Shown one piece after another: positions 43,971-56,449 of a stretch of 64,000 nt of DNA. How positions within the stretch are numbered: the stretch's first letter is position 1; each line of letters opens with the position of its first letter. Both the position numbers and the translations under genes were made by a program. The notes under the pieces were generated by a model. That model had not been told where the DNA came from, searched no databases, and worked only from the letters and a program-made list of their open reading frames with translations. Origin of the DNA: Heterobilharzia americana (Eukaryota; Platyhelminthes; Trematoda; Strigeidida; Schistosomatidae); assembly GCA_944470555.2 (NCBI GenBank), contig OX104134.1, positions 14,177,248 to 14,241,247 on the forward strand, read 5' to 3'.

Positions 43971-45260
43971 GTAAGCTGTTAGCAAGACCGACGTTCTCAA
44001 GTTAGAAGTTTTCTTCAGCAACGACCATGCATTGATGGGCAGAAGCGTGAAAAAGTTACTATGACTCGTGAAATGTTTTACAATACTTTGCACGTCTAGT
44101 TGGTTAGGGAGGTTTCCTATACTAAATTCATTAAAAGGTGTGCTACTTGCGTTACGGACATGATGAGACTCAGTGGTGGTGAATGGAGATATGACTGGTG
44201 AATTTCTATCGTCCAACGATTTGTGTTCACCTGCTTTTCGAGGTTACATGCACGTAGTTGATGCACCGTTAGTTCATGCCGGTGACGTACAGCTTGGTTT
44301 GTGATCGGTGTTTGTGGGGGATGGTAGATCCAAGCTAGTGTTTCTGGAAGGCAGAACGATCCTATGAACTGTGGGTCCTACTTATTGTACGGAATCCCAA
44401 GCAATTTCGATGAGGCCCAAAAGTAGGGATGGTATTAGGGAGTAATTATATACACTCCCATAATACTGGCTAGGGCCATCCGGGTGCCGATGTAGGTTTG
44501 GGTGGGGTATATGTGACATATGTGACATGAAGGTATTTGGTGCGCCGTATGGCATCCTGTCGGGGCCCTAGTGGCTGGGTAAACGTAATCTAGGGTATTG
44601 TCTTGTGTCAGATGCCTCCAAGTTATTGTAGTTTCTCTTTCTAACGATCGAGGTTGGGTGTGAAACATGCCCATCGTGTAAGCTTTCTTTTCGAGACACC
44701 AGTAGGGGTTTTGTCTATAGCAACTATGTTAGCTTCGGAATATTCTTTGCCATCGTTAGACAAATTGCATTTAAAATGGCTTTCCTCGAGAGCTTTGGAG
44801 GTCTGAGGTGGATGGTTTTACCCGCGCGCCTGTGTCTAGTGACGCTACTGCCAACTAAAGGGTTTGTATCCATGGTCACCCTAATGAGAAAATAGAGTCC
44901 AGTTTTACTTTTATCCAGGTCGACTTGGGGTTGGCTTACTACCAGAGTGGCTGTCGTAGCACTATTACTGGTCACAGCCGCACTATCCGATTGTTCTTCA
45001 GTACACGCAGCACCTTCAGAGTTTGCATGTGTTGAAGCAGTAGGACTGTCTCATTTTGTTTTCTACGCTGACATGGGATTTTGTTTCGTACAACTGTAAT
45101 GGTTTTAAAGCTGCCGTTTAGTCTTATAAGATCCTGATGGTTAGTGAACCTCTAAGCACCGCACTGGGTGGTGAACTTGAAAAAATTGAGCCACCTAACT
45201 GTGCTGCTTTCTTGCGGAGGCGTCTACAGTCACAGTGCATAGCCGCCATGCCACGTGGGC
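43971..45260 (-). other. Probable 5' coding remains of the same CR1-like element
   Basis: Minus-strand open frames of 79-87 codons (43953-44216, 44435-44674, 44724-44975) lie in line between a long ORF1-like frame and the endonuclease. None shows a diagnostic motif by itself. Confidence 0.35.
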
Positions 45261-45707
45261 CTACACTTCTTTCTTGACGACATCCAAAAATATGATGTCT
45301 GAGGGATTATATGCTATGTCTTGTTGAAAAGATGCTAGCCTCCTCATTACTTCAGTTGACAAGTAGTCTATTGGAGCCTCAGCTTCTTTGGTATAGTTTG
45401 GGGCTGGGGTGTTGTGTTTCCCAGTGAGATGTGTTAGGGGTTGAAAGTCATCAACTACTCTCTTGATTTCATACATCATGGACTTAAAACTGTCGATTTC
45501 TTTTCTATTTTTCCTGATGTTATTATTCATTACCAACGCGATATTTTCAGCCCTGACAGAGGGTGTAAGGCATGTAAGTTCGTCAGGATCTGAACCATAT
45601 GACGCGATACAGTTTCGGTCACAACCCGAAATTTTAGCGGAACCAACTCTAGTATTCTCATCACTGGAGCCGTCTACTTTTGAGCGCTTTAGTTTCTGCC
45701 AGTCCAT
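45261..45707 (-). pseudogene. ORF1-like frame of a non-LTR retrotransposon (148 codons)
   Basis: Open for 148 codons. Hydrophilic, with a helical-looking stretch in the middle (NNNIRKNRKEIDSFKSMM and YEIKRVVDDFQ) that could form a coiled coil, as many ORF1 proteins do. It lies upstream, in the right direction, of the endonuclease remains at 43000-43970. The function is inferred from position only. A plus-strand frame of 122 codons (45463-45831) overlaps it and is taken as the shadow. Confidence 0.4.
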
Positions 45708-46384
45708 TCATAAAATAGGTTTTAAGCGAGGCGTACATTTGACGGTTAAGTTATATGGTCAAAAAGGATATGAATACGCTGTCTATAGATTACAGTGTGG
45801 CCTCAAACTATCCATGGAGAACACATCATAATATTACTGTAAGTATACGTTAATAATAAGCTAAGCACAACAGTCAATCAGCAAAAAGATATGATCAAGG
45901 ATAACGTGCAAAAGTAGCGTATAATTTCAGCGTCACTGTGTCAAAAAATCTTCATAAGATTTGAACTCATGGGATATGCCACGTGGCAAACTAATTCCAG
46001 TAGTTTTAATGTATGTAAAGGTATCCAGGATTCCCACAGTACCGTTTCACTCGAAGAGTTGCAGGGCCAAAAGTGCAGGCTCTGTCGTATACCGAAGAGG
46101 CTGAAGTGCTCAGGTTATTGGTGTTGAATATCAAGAATTTTTCAGAAAAAAGAAATCGAATACTTATGAGGCTGAATATTGTTAGATATTATTGAGTACG
46201 TCATGACAACCCCACTAACAGGGTCACCTTCGTTTTTCTATAGAGATATAATGCTATGTCCAGATATCGTTGCCCCATGAGAGCAGCTTAGGTGGGGGAG
46301 AATTAGGGATAATACATCCCCCGACTACTTTGGAACAAATTACGAAAATTATCTAAGCTATGTCATTCCCCTAAAGACTTTCTG

Positions 46385-48479
46385 GTGCTGCACTCAATCT
46401 ACGATACTTATCGGGCAACTAAGACTTTGAGTGCACAAGACTCAATAGGTGAAGAGCTGAATGGCCTCAAAAGTGGTTCTAGGGTACATAGTCTGACCTC
46501 CCTTTTGAATAAACGTTTGCAGGCATCAAGAGACATAGCTTGTTTATTACACAACGGAATGGTCTGTAACGATACCCTCGAAATTTGTGAACTACTTAGC
46601 GAATCCTCCGCAAAATTCAGTCCTAACATATTTAAACCCACCACTTTTACACTGCTCACTACAGGTTCATGCGCCAATGTGAACTTTACTGTCAAAGGTA
46701 TCAGAGGCTATCGTGAGCTTGCAACTATCAACAGGTATGGGGATCGACAACCTAAACTCAACTGTTATCAGGAACAGCGATGACGATATGTCTCTCTTCC
46801 TGTTTAAGACATTCACCCTATCAATGAAAAGTGGTGTATACCCCACTGAATGGGAAACCGGCTACATAACGCCTCGCTATAAGTCCGGAGACAAACCGAA
46901 CGCCAATAATTACAGACCCATCAACATAACACCAATCCTCTCTAGAATTATGGAAAAAGTGGTTTAGAGCAGTGTCTCTGATTACCTATTAACAGAAAAT
47001 CTAATCACAAAGTCTCAGCATGGTTTCATCAAGAATAGGTCCCGCCTTACTTGCCACTTTGATTTCTTCAACTTCACCACTAGTAGCCGTGAGGCACGTA
47101 AAATCGTCATTGTTCTGATGCATCAAAGGCATTTGGTAAAGTGTCTCATAACGTTCCCTTTAATAAGCTACAATCAGTTGGTATTTGCAACCCCTTACTT
47201 AGTTGGATAAAATCACTTCTTAGTGTTCATGCTCAAATCTTGAAAGTAAACTCCGTGCAGTCTGAACCCAGATATGTAACTGGTGGAGTCATACAGGGTA
47301 GTGTCCTTGGGCCTCTGTTGTTCACAATGAAGGCAAAACATTATTATAAGCCGATGATTTGAAGGTTGTGTACACTTGTCACTCTCATGAACTACGTAAT
47401 ACTCTGGATACTGCCCGACAGAAACTAAGTTCACTTGCGTCATGGTGTGCTGAGTCCCACCATGAATTCAATGATCAAAAATGCGGTTGGCCTACCATAG
47501 ACATCGACAACCATAGCCTGACCCTTGAGGTATGCGGAAAACAGCTACCTAGACTGGCTTCTGTGCTAGATCTTGGCATCAGGTATTCCAGAGACTTGAC
47601 ATTCTCGGAACAAACAGCATATATCAGATCCAAGTCACGCAAACTCTTGGGGTGTATCATTCTTAACTTCTATATCACTGAGTCACTGGTTCTGCCCTGT
47701 AAACTGCGCATTTGCCCACCTTTAGAATATTGCCCGTTTATTCTCAGTGGCCTCCGTAGAAGTGACAAACTGAAAGTTGAAGGGGTACAACATTACTTCA
47801 CCTTCAGAACATTAGGAACTGACTGTAATCTAGACTACACATCCAGATGTGACATGTTGGGGTTAGAACCACTCTGGAAGAGGAGACTTGAACTGAACCT
47901 CATATTTTATTATGAGTCACTTCATCAGCACTTCACTCTCATAGTCTGCAAATCAAGCCAACTGTATTGCCTACATACTATATGCGCAACCACAAAGTAT
48001 TGGTTGAAACTGAGTGGTGTAAGACAAGGTTGCGAGATAATTTATTCCTCAATGAACTCTCACGCATTTAAAATAAGCTTCCAGAAGAAACCCGTACGGC
48101 AAGCTCGTCAACATTTTTCCGCTCTTCATTTAATAGGCTACTAATAGACGATAAGTCTATCGCTGAATTAGTCACCATCTATGCATCCTGGGCTGATGAA
48201 GATGTACTTGGATCTCTAAATGTATGAAAAAGACCCATTATAGTCCTCGAGTCCCTCCTACACTGATGGGTTGACAATTGCTTACGAGGGTGTGGCTACT
48301 GGTTCCCCTCCCCACTAGAATGAACTTAATGCACACTGGTTTCCCCTCAAACCTACTACGATACACCCCAAATACGGGAAAGCTTTAAGAATCTTATAAT
48401 AGAAAAACTAAGTGATTAATCATACATACATACATACATACATACATACATACATACATACATACATACATACATACAT
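46385..48479 (+). mobile_element. CR1/SR1-like non-LTR retrotransposon, linker, RT, C-terminus and (CATA)n tail
   Basis: Segments in order: a 132-codon linker frame (46385-46783); RT start STGMGIDNLNSTVIRNSDDD, FLFKTFTLSMKSGVYPTEWE and NNYRPINITPILSRIMEKVV (46713-46967); QHGFIKNRSRL-like sequence near 47010; LQSVGICNPLLSWIKSLLSV and GSVLGPLLF (47141-47362). The catalytic YADD reads stop-ADD (TAA GCC GAT GAT near 47351-47362). The 261-codon frame 47359-48144 continues with SLASWCAESHHEFNDQKCGW, then LDLGIRYSRDLTFSEQ and GLEPLWKRRLELNLIFYYES. The end is a (CATA)n run. This is the best preserved CR1-like copy in the window, and its long frame should not be taken for a host gene. Confidence 0.88.
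48421..48479. repeat. (CATA)n microsatellite, 3' tail of the CR1-like element
   Basis: Nearly fifteen uninterrupted CATA units directly after the 3' noncoding part of the element at 46385-48420. Simple-repeat tails are usual at 3' ends of CR1-type elements. Confidence 0.9.
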
Positions 48480-49559
48480 GGAAATGCACATAAACTTCGG
48501 ATAGGTCTAAAAGTATAGGTACCGATCGCTTTTACAAGCTGGTCTGCGTGGTAATTCCCTTTCCTACATCTGCTCGTGCTTCTTCTTTCTTTTTCACTTT
48601 ACAGTAACGGCTCGATGACGGCAGTCAATGCTGAATTTAGATCTGGAGATATCTGCTAGGTAGAAATAATGTCTACTGTTTAACTCCATGACTTATTGGA
48701 CTGCTCTCAATCTTTCGCGGATTCTGGAGCATCTTCACAATCAACTCATCAGCCGGCCAGGATTCTTCTTGCGACGAACAGTCTAAAGTTTCCCAGCGGC
48801 CATTGTGGCACAAATATTCTGAACAAATGACAGAACAAGAGGCCAATATACCTTTTGGCTCGGAATATGACTTATCTGCAGTAATTCCACACCACACGTT
48901 CTATAGTAATCTGTATCAAGTGATCTTCCTGAGTAAAAGCTACCATGCATCAAATACACTTCCTGAATGATGCTGCTTACGCTAATATGAACGATGCCTG
49001 AAGTTCATATGTAACTGCTGCCATTTAGACTACCAACCGTCCCAATGTCTACCGTCATCTACTACTAGAAGTACTCCCAGTGGAATTAATGTATACTACC
49101 TTTAAACCACATGGTGTACTGGAAATGCATGGATTTAGACACTCACCTTGGTAATATAACTGTGGATACCTACTGATACTCTAGATCGTATAAATAGGCC
49201 CTTTGTGGTTAGCAAAGCTCAAAACAGAGGGACTTTCTGGTGAATGGATGTTTATATTACTAAATAAGAAACTGTGCAAATGGGCTAACAACGTCGTCTG
49301 GTTATAACGCAAACTGCGAACATTGCGCGCTTTTGTCATCGATAGTGGAACCTGTCTGTGTAATGGCAGATGGAAATCCATACCCGTCTCCTGATTTGCA
49401 GCAAGTTTTATTAAGTTTATGCATATCAATAACTTGCCATGTGAGTTACATAACTCCCGGCACTATTCTACAAACTTTCAAAATCATCATTTTGACTGTG
49501 CTTGTGAATGGTATCTGTCATGCTAATTCCATTATATGGGAATGAGAATTTTGATTATC
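48480..49559. other. Unassigned repeat-like DNA
   Basis: Open frames of 70-82 codons on both strands with no recognised motif. Confidence 0.35.
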
Positions 49560-49745
49560 TTCACCTTGACGCACTGCCGCATCCACGATCTGATGTTTTT
49601 GATGGGGTTAAACGACCTCCCCTCTGTATTATTCAGGACCCCTAAAATCTTGTGGACTTTTCGACATATATCAATGTGATGATGCCTGTAAACTGGCTTC
49701 TTCCATATTAAATTACTAATGTGAAAATAAAAATTTATTATTATT
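49560..49745 (+). repeat. 3'-tail repeat family, copy b
   Basis: Reads ACATATATCAATGTGATGAT, GCCTGTAAACTGGCTTCTTC, CATATTAAATTACTAATGTG, then AAAATTTATTATTATTAC. Same layout as copies at 54190-54395 (plus), 40355-40530 and 34395-34540 (minus). Confidence 0.65.
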
Positions 49746-50644
49746 ACTATTGAAGTGCTTCCGCTTGGTTGGCGGACAACTTGTAATGCATACTGTGGAA
49801 TGGTGGGATTTTGAAAGACGAAAACATCAGACCAAAGATTTCTGTGTAACCGTTATATGTGTAGTTCAACGGGTGCTGCACAGTTTAACCTTTGATTGGT
49901 CGCAAATCACTTCCATTATAAGTTGAGGTATTTTTTGCGGAGGGAGAAATATCGGTTCACAATTTGCATGCCCTATCTTATTCCAGTTTGCATCATCCCT
50001 TGGTTGCGGGCAATTTGTTTCGATGGACAACAGTGTTTGGACATATTTAGAAGCCCCAGGATGAAATTCCACTTCAGAGAAAAATGTAAAACGATGAGTC
50101 GTACTCAACGATAATATATCCATCACAGTTCAAGTAAGTGACACATCTAGAGACAATGTTCATGTTTAAAACTTGGTAAAACACCTGACTCTAAAAGCCT
50201 TACAGCAAGTACTATCAAAGGTGAAAAACTAGGTAAGATGATACCAGCTAGCCAATACAGTCTGGTGGTGAATGCAGAACTCGCGCGAGTACAGCACTCC
50301 GTCAGTCTTCATACCACTCAGAGAGAAAAAATACTTCGTGTGCCTACCCGTAGTAACAAGCGCACCCTATCTGTAGATCTAGACCCACCCCAACTTGGCG
50401 AACGACACGCCAGATAAGACCTTGTTGCGACGAAGAGACACAAACAAATACCAACAATAATGAATCCCCTTTGCCAAAATAAACTGCTTCCCCTGGGGAA
50501 CAGCAGCTTTGAAAGGCCAAAAACCAGCAGAATGAACTCATCGGGTGTGCTGAATGAAAACGTCACTGCAAAACAAAACCAACCCCAAAAGAGGCTGCCT
50601 CCACTAACCCTGATCTATACGTAACGGGTGGTAGAAATACGTAC
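49746..50644. other. Unassigned DNA
   Basis: Two short frames (49866-50126 minus, 50318-50566 minus) without recognised domains. Nothing else supported. Confidence 0.35.
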
Positions 50645-53290
50645 TTAATGAATTTTTATTTATTATTATTATTACGTGTCCCTTTGGTTCCTAGTGGAAC
50701 TTTGGGATTCAGTAGTACATCTCCATTGCACTCTGCCCTCTGCAGTCTTTTCAACCTAGCTCCACCACTACCCACAAGCTCTCATTTCTTTCTCATACCA
50801 TCTCCTTCATGTCACTTTTGGGCACCCAACTCGTCGTTTACCCTGTAGATTCCACTCGAGGGCTTGGGCTGGTGCGTGATGTCCCCGAATGGTCTTCTCA
50901 GTGGATGCTAAATCCATCTCCACTTTCTTCTGCATGTTTGTTGCGTGATAGGTTCTTGGTTGGTTTTTCACCAATCACGGTTCCTTGTTACTTGTTCTTC
51001 CTATTCTGGTCACCTTGTTTTTAGTATCAAGCGTAGATAGCAGTTGATGAATGTCTATATTTTGTTGGAAGTGCTTTTCATGACGAGCCAAGCCTTTGAA
51101 GCATACAGTAGCACCGATTTGACGTTGGTGCTGAGCGCAGCAGATCTTGGCACCTCTAGTTAAAACGGTGCTACCTGCCTAGGTAGGTGAAAGTAGCAAC
51201 TTCCTTCAGGTTTCCCCGTTCAAGGTGATTGGTGCCTGTTTCAAATGCTGCCATTGGTTAGAATCTTCGTCATCTCCGTCTTCTCTACGTTCATTTGAAG
51301 TCCCTTCTTCTCTACTTCGCTTCTTCTGCCAACCTGTTGGTCGTTGCTCGTAGATCTTCGAGCTCGTGTGGCATCAGACATGAATCATCAGCGAAATCCA
51401 AATCTTCTGGTTTTTTTCATTGGTCTAGTCGGCGTATGCCCCTCTTCCTGCTCCTCACGGTTTGTTGCATGATCCAGTCCAGCCCAGCCAACCACAATCA
51501 GGAAGGTCATCGGTGATAGCAGGCAGTAACCTTGCCTTACTCCTTTCTTCACTTCGAGGGCATCACCCGGACTTCCATCATTAATCACTTGGCAAGTGGC
51601 ATCATACAGCATATAGCTGTCGAGGGAGATTGATGAAGGTGTGAGGCACGAAGGGCGTAGTGTTGAAGAGGCTGCCCGTCAACTCACTTCTCAGTTGGTG
51701 CTGTCAAAGGCCCATCAAAGTTGATGAAGTTGAGGTAAAGCAGTTGACTGCCATTCTATGATGATGAGTTTGGTAACGTTGCAATTTGATCCGTGTACAA
51801 TTTGTTTTTTCTGGAGCCAGCCGGTTCCGGTCGTTTTTTGAATCCAAGGCATCTTTCTATCTCTCCAGGATGATGCGGCATAATATTTTGCTTGGAGTGG
51901 ACAGGAGCCTGATTCCCCTCCAGATCTTGCGAAGACTTGGGTCCCCGTCTTTGGGTGTTTGACAGGGCAGCTCCTCTTTCCATCAACCGGCAGGTACCTT
52001 TCCTTCCTTTCTTCTAAACCTTCTGCAATAGTGGCGCGAGCATGTCCGCTGTTGTCTCTGCGTCTGTTTTTGGTGCTCCTGGAGGAATTCTATCTTACTC
52101 TGCTGCCTTCACGGATTTCAGTGGCTTTATGGCGTTAAGACCATACCTCTGCTTTTGTTGGGGGGCTTGTGTTCACTGGCACTTGCGTGGCTGCTGGCGG
52201 TATTTCTGAACGAGTTGCAGGTGGTGATGGCGGTCGACTCAAGAGCTTTTTGAACTGATCAGCTCATCGTTTCCCTTGTTTCTTCTCTTTGGTAACCAGG
52301 TCTCCTGCGCAATCTCTCATAGGTTAGATATGTGTTGATCTCTCCCCTCCCTGATAGTAGCCTGGTTATTTGATGTAACATTATCTGGTCTTTTCTACCT
52401 GTAGCGTGTTCTTCTTCACTTGCAAGTGTGTCGAAGAAGTGTCATTTGTCTTTGCGTGCACTCTTCTTCACTTCTTTGTTCAATGTAGTGTTTACAGGTT
52501 GTGGTCAGTTCTTCTCTTTGTTTTTAATCCCTGCACTGGCTTATCTTCTGCTGTACCATCTTCCTCTCGTCTATCAGCTTCCGAGTGTCCATCGAGATCC
52601 ATTCTCTGTCCTGTTTCTTTTTCCTTCCTAATACGGCTATGCAGGTTTCCTTTCACGTCACTTTCAAAGGGTTGCAGCGTTCTTACACGCAGGTTCCTTC
52701 AAAGATGTTGCTCACTGTCTCCCATTTTGTCCTGATGGCTGACGCTGACATGTCTTTTGTGGTGTCGTCCTTCAGTTCCTGTTCTGGGTGTGGAACTTGA
52801 ACTGTGGTCTATCACCGACGTCTTTGAAGGCTTTCAACTTGATTTTAAAGGTTCCTTGCGCTAGATACTGAGTGGTGTGAACCTACGTCTGTTCCCCTCC
52901 TTGGCTTGATCTTATGCCCGGCAAGATGCGTCTCCACTTCCCTGAGATTGAGATGACATGGATCTGATTTTCAGTCTGTCCTGGTGCCTGGTGAAATCCA
53001 TGTCGCTGCTTTGTGAATATCATTGGTTTTGTACACACTGCCTCCAATCGCCAAACCATTAAATGCGTTGAAGTCTGCAAACAGTTCCCTTCTCATTCAT
53101 TTCACCCAGTGCTTTTCGACCCACGATGAGTTCTTTTCCCGTGTTGCCTGCTCCCGGTTTACATTCATGTCGCCCAGGTTTATAAGACGGCTTACCTCCA
53201 CATTACAGGACAGTGTCACAAAAAGCACCAATAATACGGCTGCTAAAACTACTGGCATAACGGGACCTCCCAATATTTAAACAGCTTCAA
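50645..53290 (-). mobile_element. RTE-type non-LTR retrotransposon, endonuclease to 3' end, degenerate
   Basis: On the minus strand: an endonuclease region with VCTKPMIFTKQRHGFHQAPG and TENQIHVISISG (52883-53080), which is the RTE block normally reading TENQIDHI, so the Asp-His pair is disturbed. A long decayed linker follows. The reverse transcriptase has CCMMPLAK-like and EVKKGVRQGYCLLSP sequence (51388-51612), then LDFADDSCLMPHELEDLRAT and TNRLAEEAK near 51310-51410, with the FADD box intact. The 3' end carries GGCATCACGCACCAG and CCCTCGAGTGGAAT strings shared with 780-1025 and ends in a TAA-type repeat at 50654-50675. Same family as the left-edge element but opposite strand. Multiple stops; not functional. 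Confidence 0.85.
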
Positions 53291-54189
53291 ATCCCAAAGG
53301 AGCAGAGTCTAGATCTGCTTCTATTGTTTTTTCTACCGAGATTCGAGATACTTGCAGCATGAACATATCATACGACCATGGAGAAAATGGATTATGATGA
53401 AAACTTACCGAATTATCTGAAAACCTGAAAGCTAAACAAACAAAGGATTTAACCCACATAATCCAAATAATCTTTGATGATAACAGCAAGACACAAAGGA
53501 AGAAAACATGTCACTAATTTTCAACGTTACGTTGTTTTGAGAAACAATGAAACTGTGCTCCCATGAAAATTACTGTCTGGTGAGCAAGAGTTACCAACCC
53601 TGTTCACTTACCTGACTCTCTCACCATGTGAACATCTACTAATCCTCGAATTACTCAAACGTCTGGACGGTGGTAATGAGAACGAAAATCTGGACAGATA
53701 GTAAAATCCAAGAGATTAACACACACAATGACTTTAAAGTGAACGTATTCACGGAAATTCTATGCAAAAGACTTCTCTAGTGCTTGATCTAACAGCGAAT
53801 ACGCCTCCTTGGTAATTCTTCATGCCTTAACGTGAACAGTATAGAAAACCCGTTGCCATTGGTTCGCATTCCTTCAACCGTTTATTTCTTCGCACCACGA
53901 TATCCAATTCTGATGGTGTAAACCTGTATTACCGAACGATAATACATGAACAGATATTCACTTGGATGGCATGATTACGTGGAAACCTACACTTCCCCGA
54001 AATCGTCAGCGTGGGTTCCCTTGATCTCCAAGGCTATAGGCATAAGAGTTAGAGGGAAAGTCCAACTTTTTCTAGCGTAACTTAACATCACGAAGATTTG
54101 GAGTTTTGCGCGACTTAGGTGTCACCTTTGGTGAGAAAAGTATGGCTGAATACAATCTACACTTTAACACTGTATGTGCTGAAAAGTGG
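53291..54189. other. Unassigned DNA, possibly the decayed body of the element ending at 54395
   Basis: No firm motif. A weak plus-strand reading near 54110 (VLRDLGVTFGEKS) could be the thumb of a non-LTR reverse transcriptase, which would fit the tail that follows, but the match is short. Confidence 0.3.
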
Positions 54190-54395
54190 TATTTTCCTGT
54201 TCCTTTCATATCTCGTGGAATCTTTTGGTGTCTTTGGTAGGATTTAGTGGCCCCTCTTCTGTAGCATACGGGCCCTGTTAAATATTGTACATTTTCCTAC
54301 ATTTACCAACGTGGTGATGCCTGTAAACCGGCTTCTCTCATGTTAAATTATTAATAGGGTAATGAAATGTTTATTTTATTTACTTATCGACATTA
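54190..54395 (+). repeat. 3'-tail repeat family, copy a
   Basis: Reads TTTCCTACATTTACCAACGT, GGTGATGCCTGTAAACCGGC, TTCTCTCATGTTAAATTATT and then an A/T-rich end. It is one of four copies of this family in the window. Confidence 0.65.
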
Positions 54396-54976
54396 TTCAT
54401 TGACGGGGTATGGCGCTACTTTAAACAGCATAAGGAAAATGACTTCAGTTAAAGCTACATTTCACGGTAAAGAAATTTGATGCCCACCTTGTGCGGCAAC
54501 AGGATACTTTGAAAGTACAAGCCTCTTGTCTAAGGTTGTTTTGGGTTAAACGTGAGATCACTACCGGGGAAATGTTTGAGCCGATTGTCTGTCCACAAAG
54601 TGACACTTAGACTCAGTTTCAGCCTTCTGAGCCGTTTGAAACATCTTACATCTTAGGCAGCAGGGAATTTTGGATTGTGTATTCAGTAGTCATTCTGAAC
54701 ATCTCTGTGCACCTTCAACATGGCACTCATCTTTCATCAAAACACCGTCCACAATAGGGGAACAAAATTCAAGTAATGGGAAGACGCATGGCCCACAAAG
54801 CGGGGTCTTAGGCCTTAGTGTCCCATTGTCTCAGAATATGAATCCCGGGGAGCTTTTTGACCTTGGAAACCTGTGGACCAATATGATCCGTGGAGCTGAA
54901 ACCAGATGAGCATTTTGAACCGACGCATATAATGATGAATAGTTGAAAGGGGCTAGGTTTGTCGTTCATTAACACA

Positions 54977-55020
<44 letters not shown>

Positions 55021-55585
55021 AGAACAACGGCCAACCGAGCACACTACATTACGTTCTTCTGTAGTGCCCAGTAAACGTATTTATAATTTCTATTTGTTGT
55101 AAACTCCACATTCACTATTGACTGCAATTGAATGATGAATAACTTTTAATGTACTCGCTTGATTTGCCCGCTAAACTTGCTCACTAGAGTGCCTGGAATA
55201 AACGCGTTATACTTCTACTACTGACTTTTTACTCACTACGTTGCGATTGTCCAAAACAGATCGTTCATGACGTTTGCCACAGGCCTCTGGCTCCAACAAT
55301 TCCACTAGTTGTGGTAAATGGTTGAAAAGTGGGTATGTTTACCCCAACTGCGTGCGAACGATTACTTGAGAACAAGGTCAGCCAGTCCAACGGTGTGTCA
55401 TCAGGCACATGTCATTTAGTCTTGAGTATTCACAATTTATGATTTGCTGTTTCAAAAGCCTCACTGGGGACAACGAAAAGTATCGTGGTAGTTACGCCGA
55501 TATCGCTCGCTCGTCATGTGTTTTCGAATAGCTGCAAATTGCTGGCCATGGGTTAACGTGACGTTACAGACCGTGTTGTAGAGGG
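54396..55585. other. Unassigned DNA with an (AT)n run
   Basis: Contains an (AT)n microsatellite at about 54978-55017 and an AATAAA at about 55197-55202. The frame 54670-54909 (79 codons) has no recognised domain. Confidence 0.35.
54978..55017. repeat. (TA)n microsatellite
   Basis: About 20 uninterrupted TA units. Confidence 0.95.
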
Positions 55586-56166
55586 CTAACGCCTTTCTCG
55601 TAAGAGGAAGCCTTTCAAAAGTGGTTGATATGTTTCATTTGATGCTTGTGGGCCTGCTGCTCGTGATGCCTGAACATGTCTATCCCGGTGAGATGAGTAT
55701 GTTGAGCGAATTTCGGTTGCTGAACAGGTATGAAATACCCTGGGGAGGAATAGTGGAATAATTATTCCCCAAATTCTATGGGGATCAGGGGAGTTCTTGC
55801 AGGATATGGAGCATTTGAGCATTCCAGAGCAATAGTGGCTCCTCCAGTCTCATCCGTCAGAGTGTCATATTTTAAACGGTCGAATTTTCGAGGAAATGGT
55901 GTCAAGTTTGTGCAGTATCCGATATGCGTATATTTGCAAGGTAAGCAACAAACGCTCACAGTAGCAGTGAGATCACTGGTAACATTCCTACCCTCATGGA
56001 TAGCAGGTACTCCAAGTTTGCGAAAATCCAGTCTTTGGTGACAAAGACCACTGATTTGGCCAAGCTCAGAGTTGTGGACAATAATATATTGACTGGAGTA
56101 ATACTTGCAAGTGAAGACGTTAGCCCAGTGATTGACCATAGTTGCTGAACATAGGTTACTCACCAA
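55586..56166 (-). other. Open frames of unknown origin (134 and 78 codons)
   Basis: The frame 55762-56166 is open for 134 codons on the minus strand and is overlapped by 55586-55822 in another frame. No membrane segment, cysteine pattern or retroelement motif was recognised. It is probably part of an unclassified mobile element, given the neighbourhood. A frameshift between the two could have split one longer frame. Confidence 0.25.
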
Positions 56167-56449
56167 GGAACATCACAACAACTTTGGAGTAAACTAAATC
56201 TATAACATTTACGCGAACATCGCGAGCAGATAACAGTAAATACCGGTTTGAGGCTCAAAGATATCATGCAACACCTCAGCCAGTAGTTCTTGAACGGCTT
56301 AATGGCATGCTGAGAGAGGATTCACACAGAAGTGCAATGTCGGGCAAGTACATTTTATTGCTTGCCAGTTTACAGCTACATCTATAGCTTGAAAAATCAA
56401 ATGCCTGTTTCAAGCAGACACATGAAAAGCCTTGGATCTTTTCTGATCA

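Noticed and set aside
45463..45831. 122-codon plus-strand frame
   Set aside because: It is the shadow of the minus-strand ORF1-like frame. Its hydrophobic start (SISFLFFLMLLFITNAIFSA) looks like a signal peptide, but it is the complement of the charged helical stretch.
47359..48144. 261-codon frame as a host gene
   Set aside because: Its motifs (DLGIRYSRDLTFSEQ, GLEPLWKRRLELNL) are those of a CR1-type polyprotein thumb and C-terminus.
48421..48479. Telomere-like or satellite array
   Set aside because: The CATA units directly follow the 3' end of a CR1-like element and fit a simple-repeat tail.
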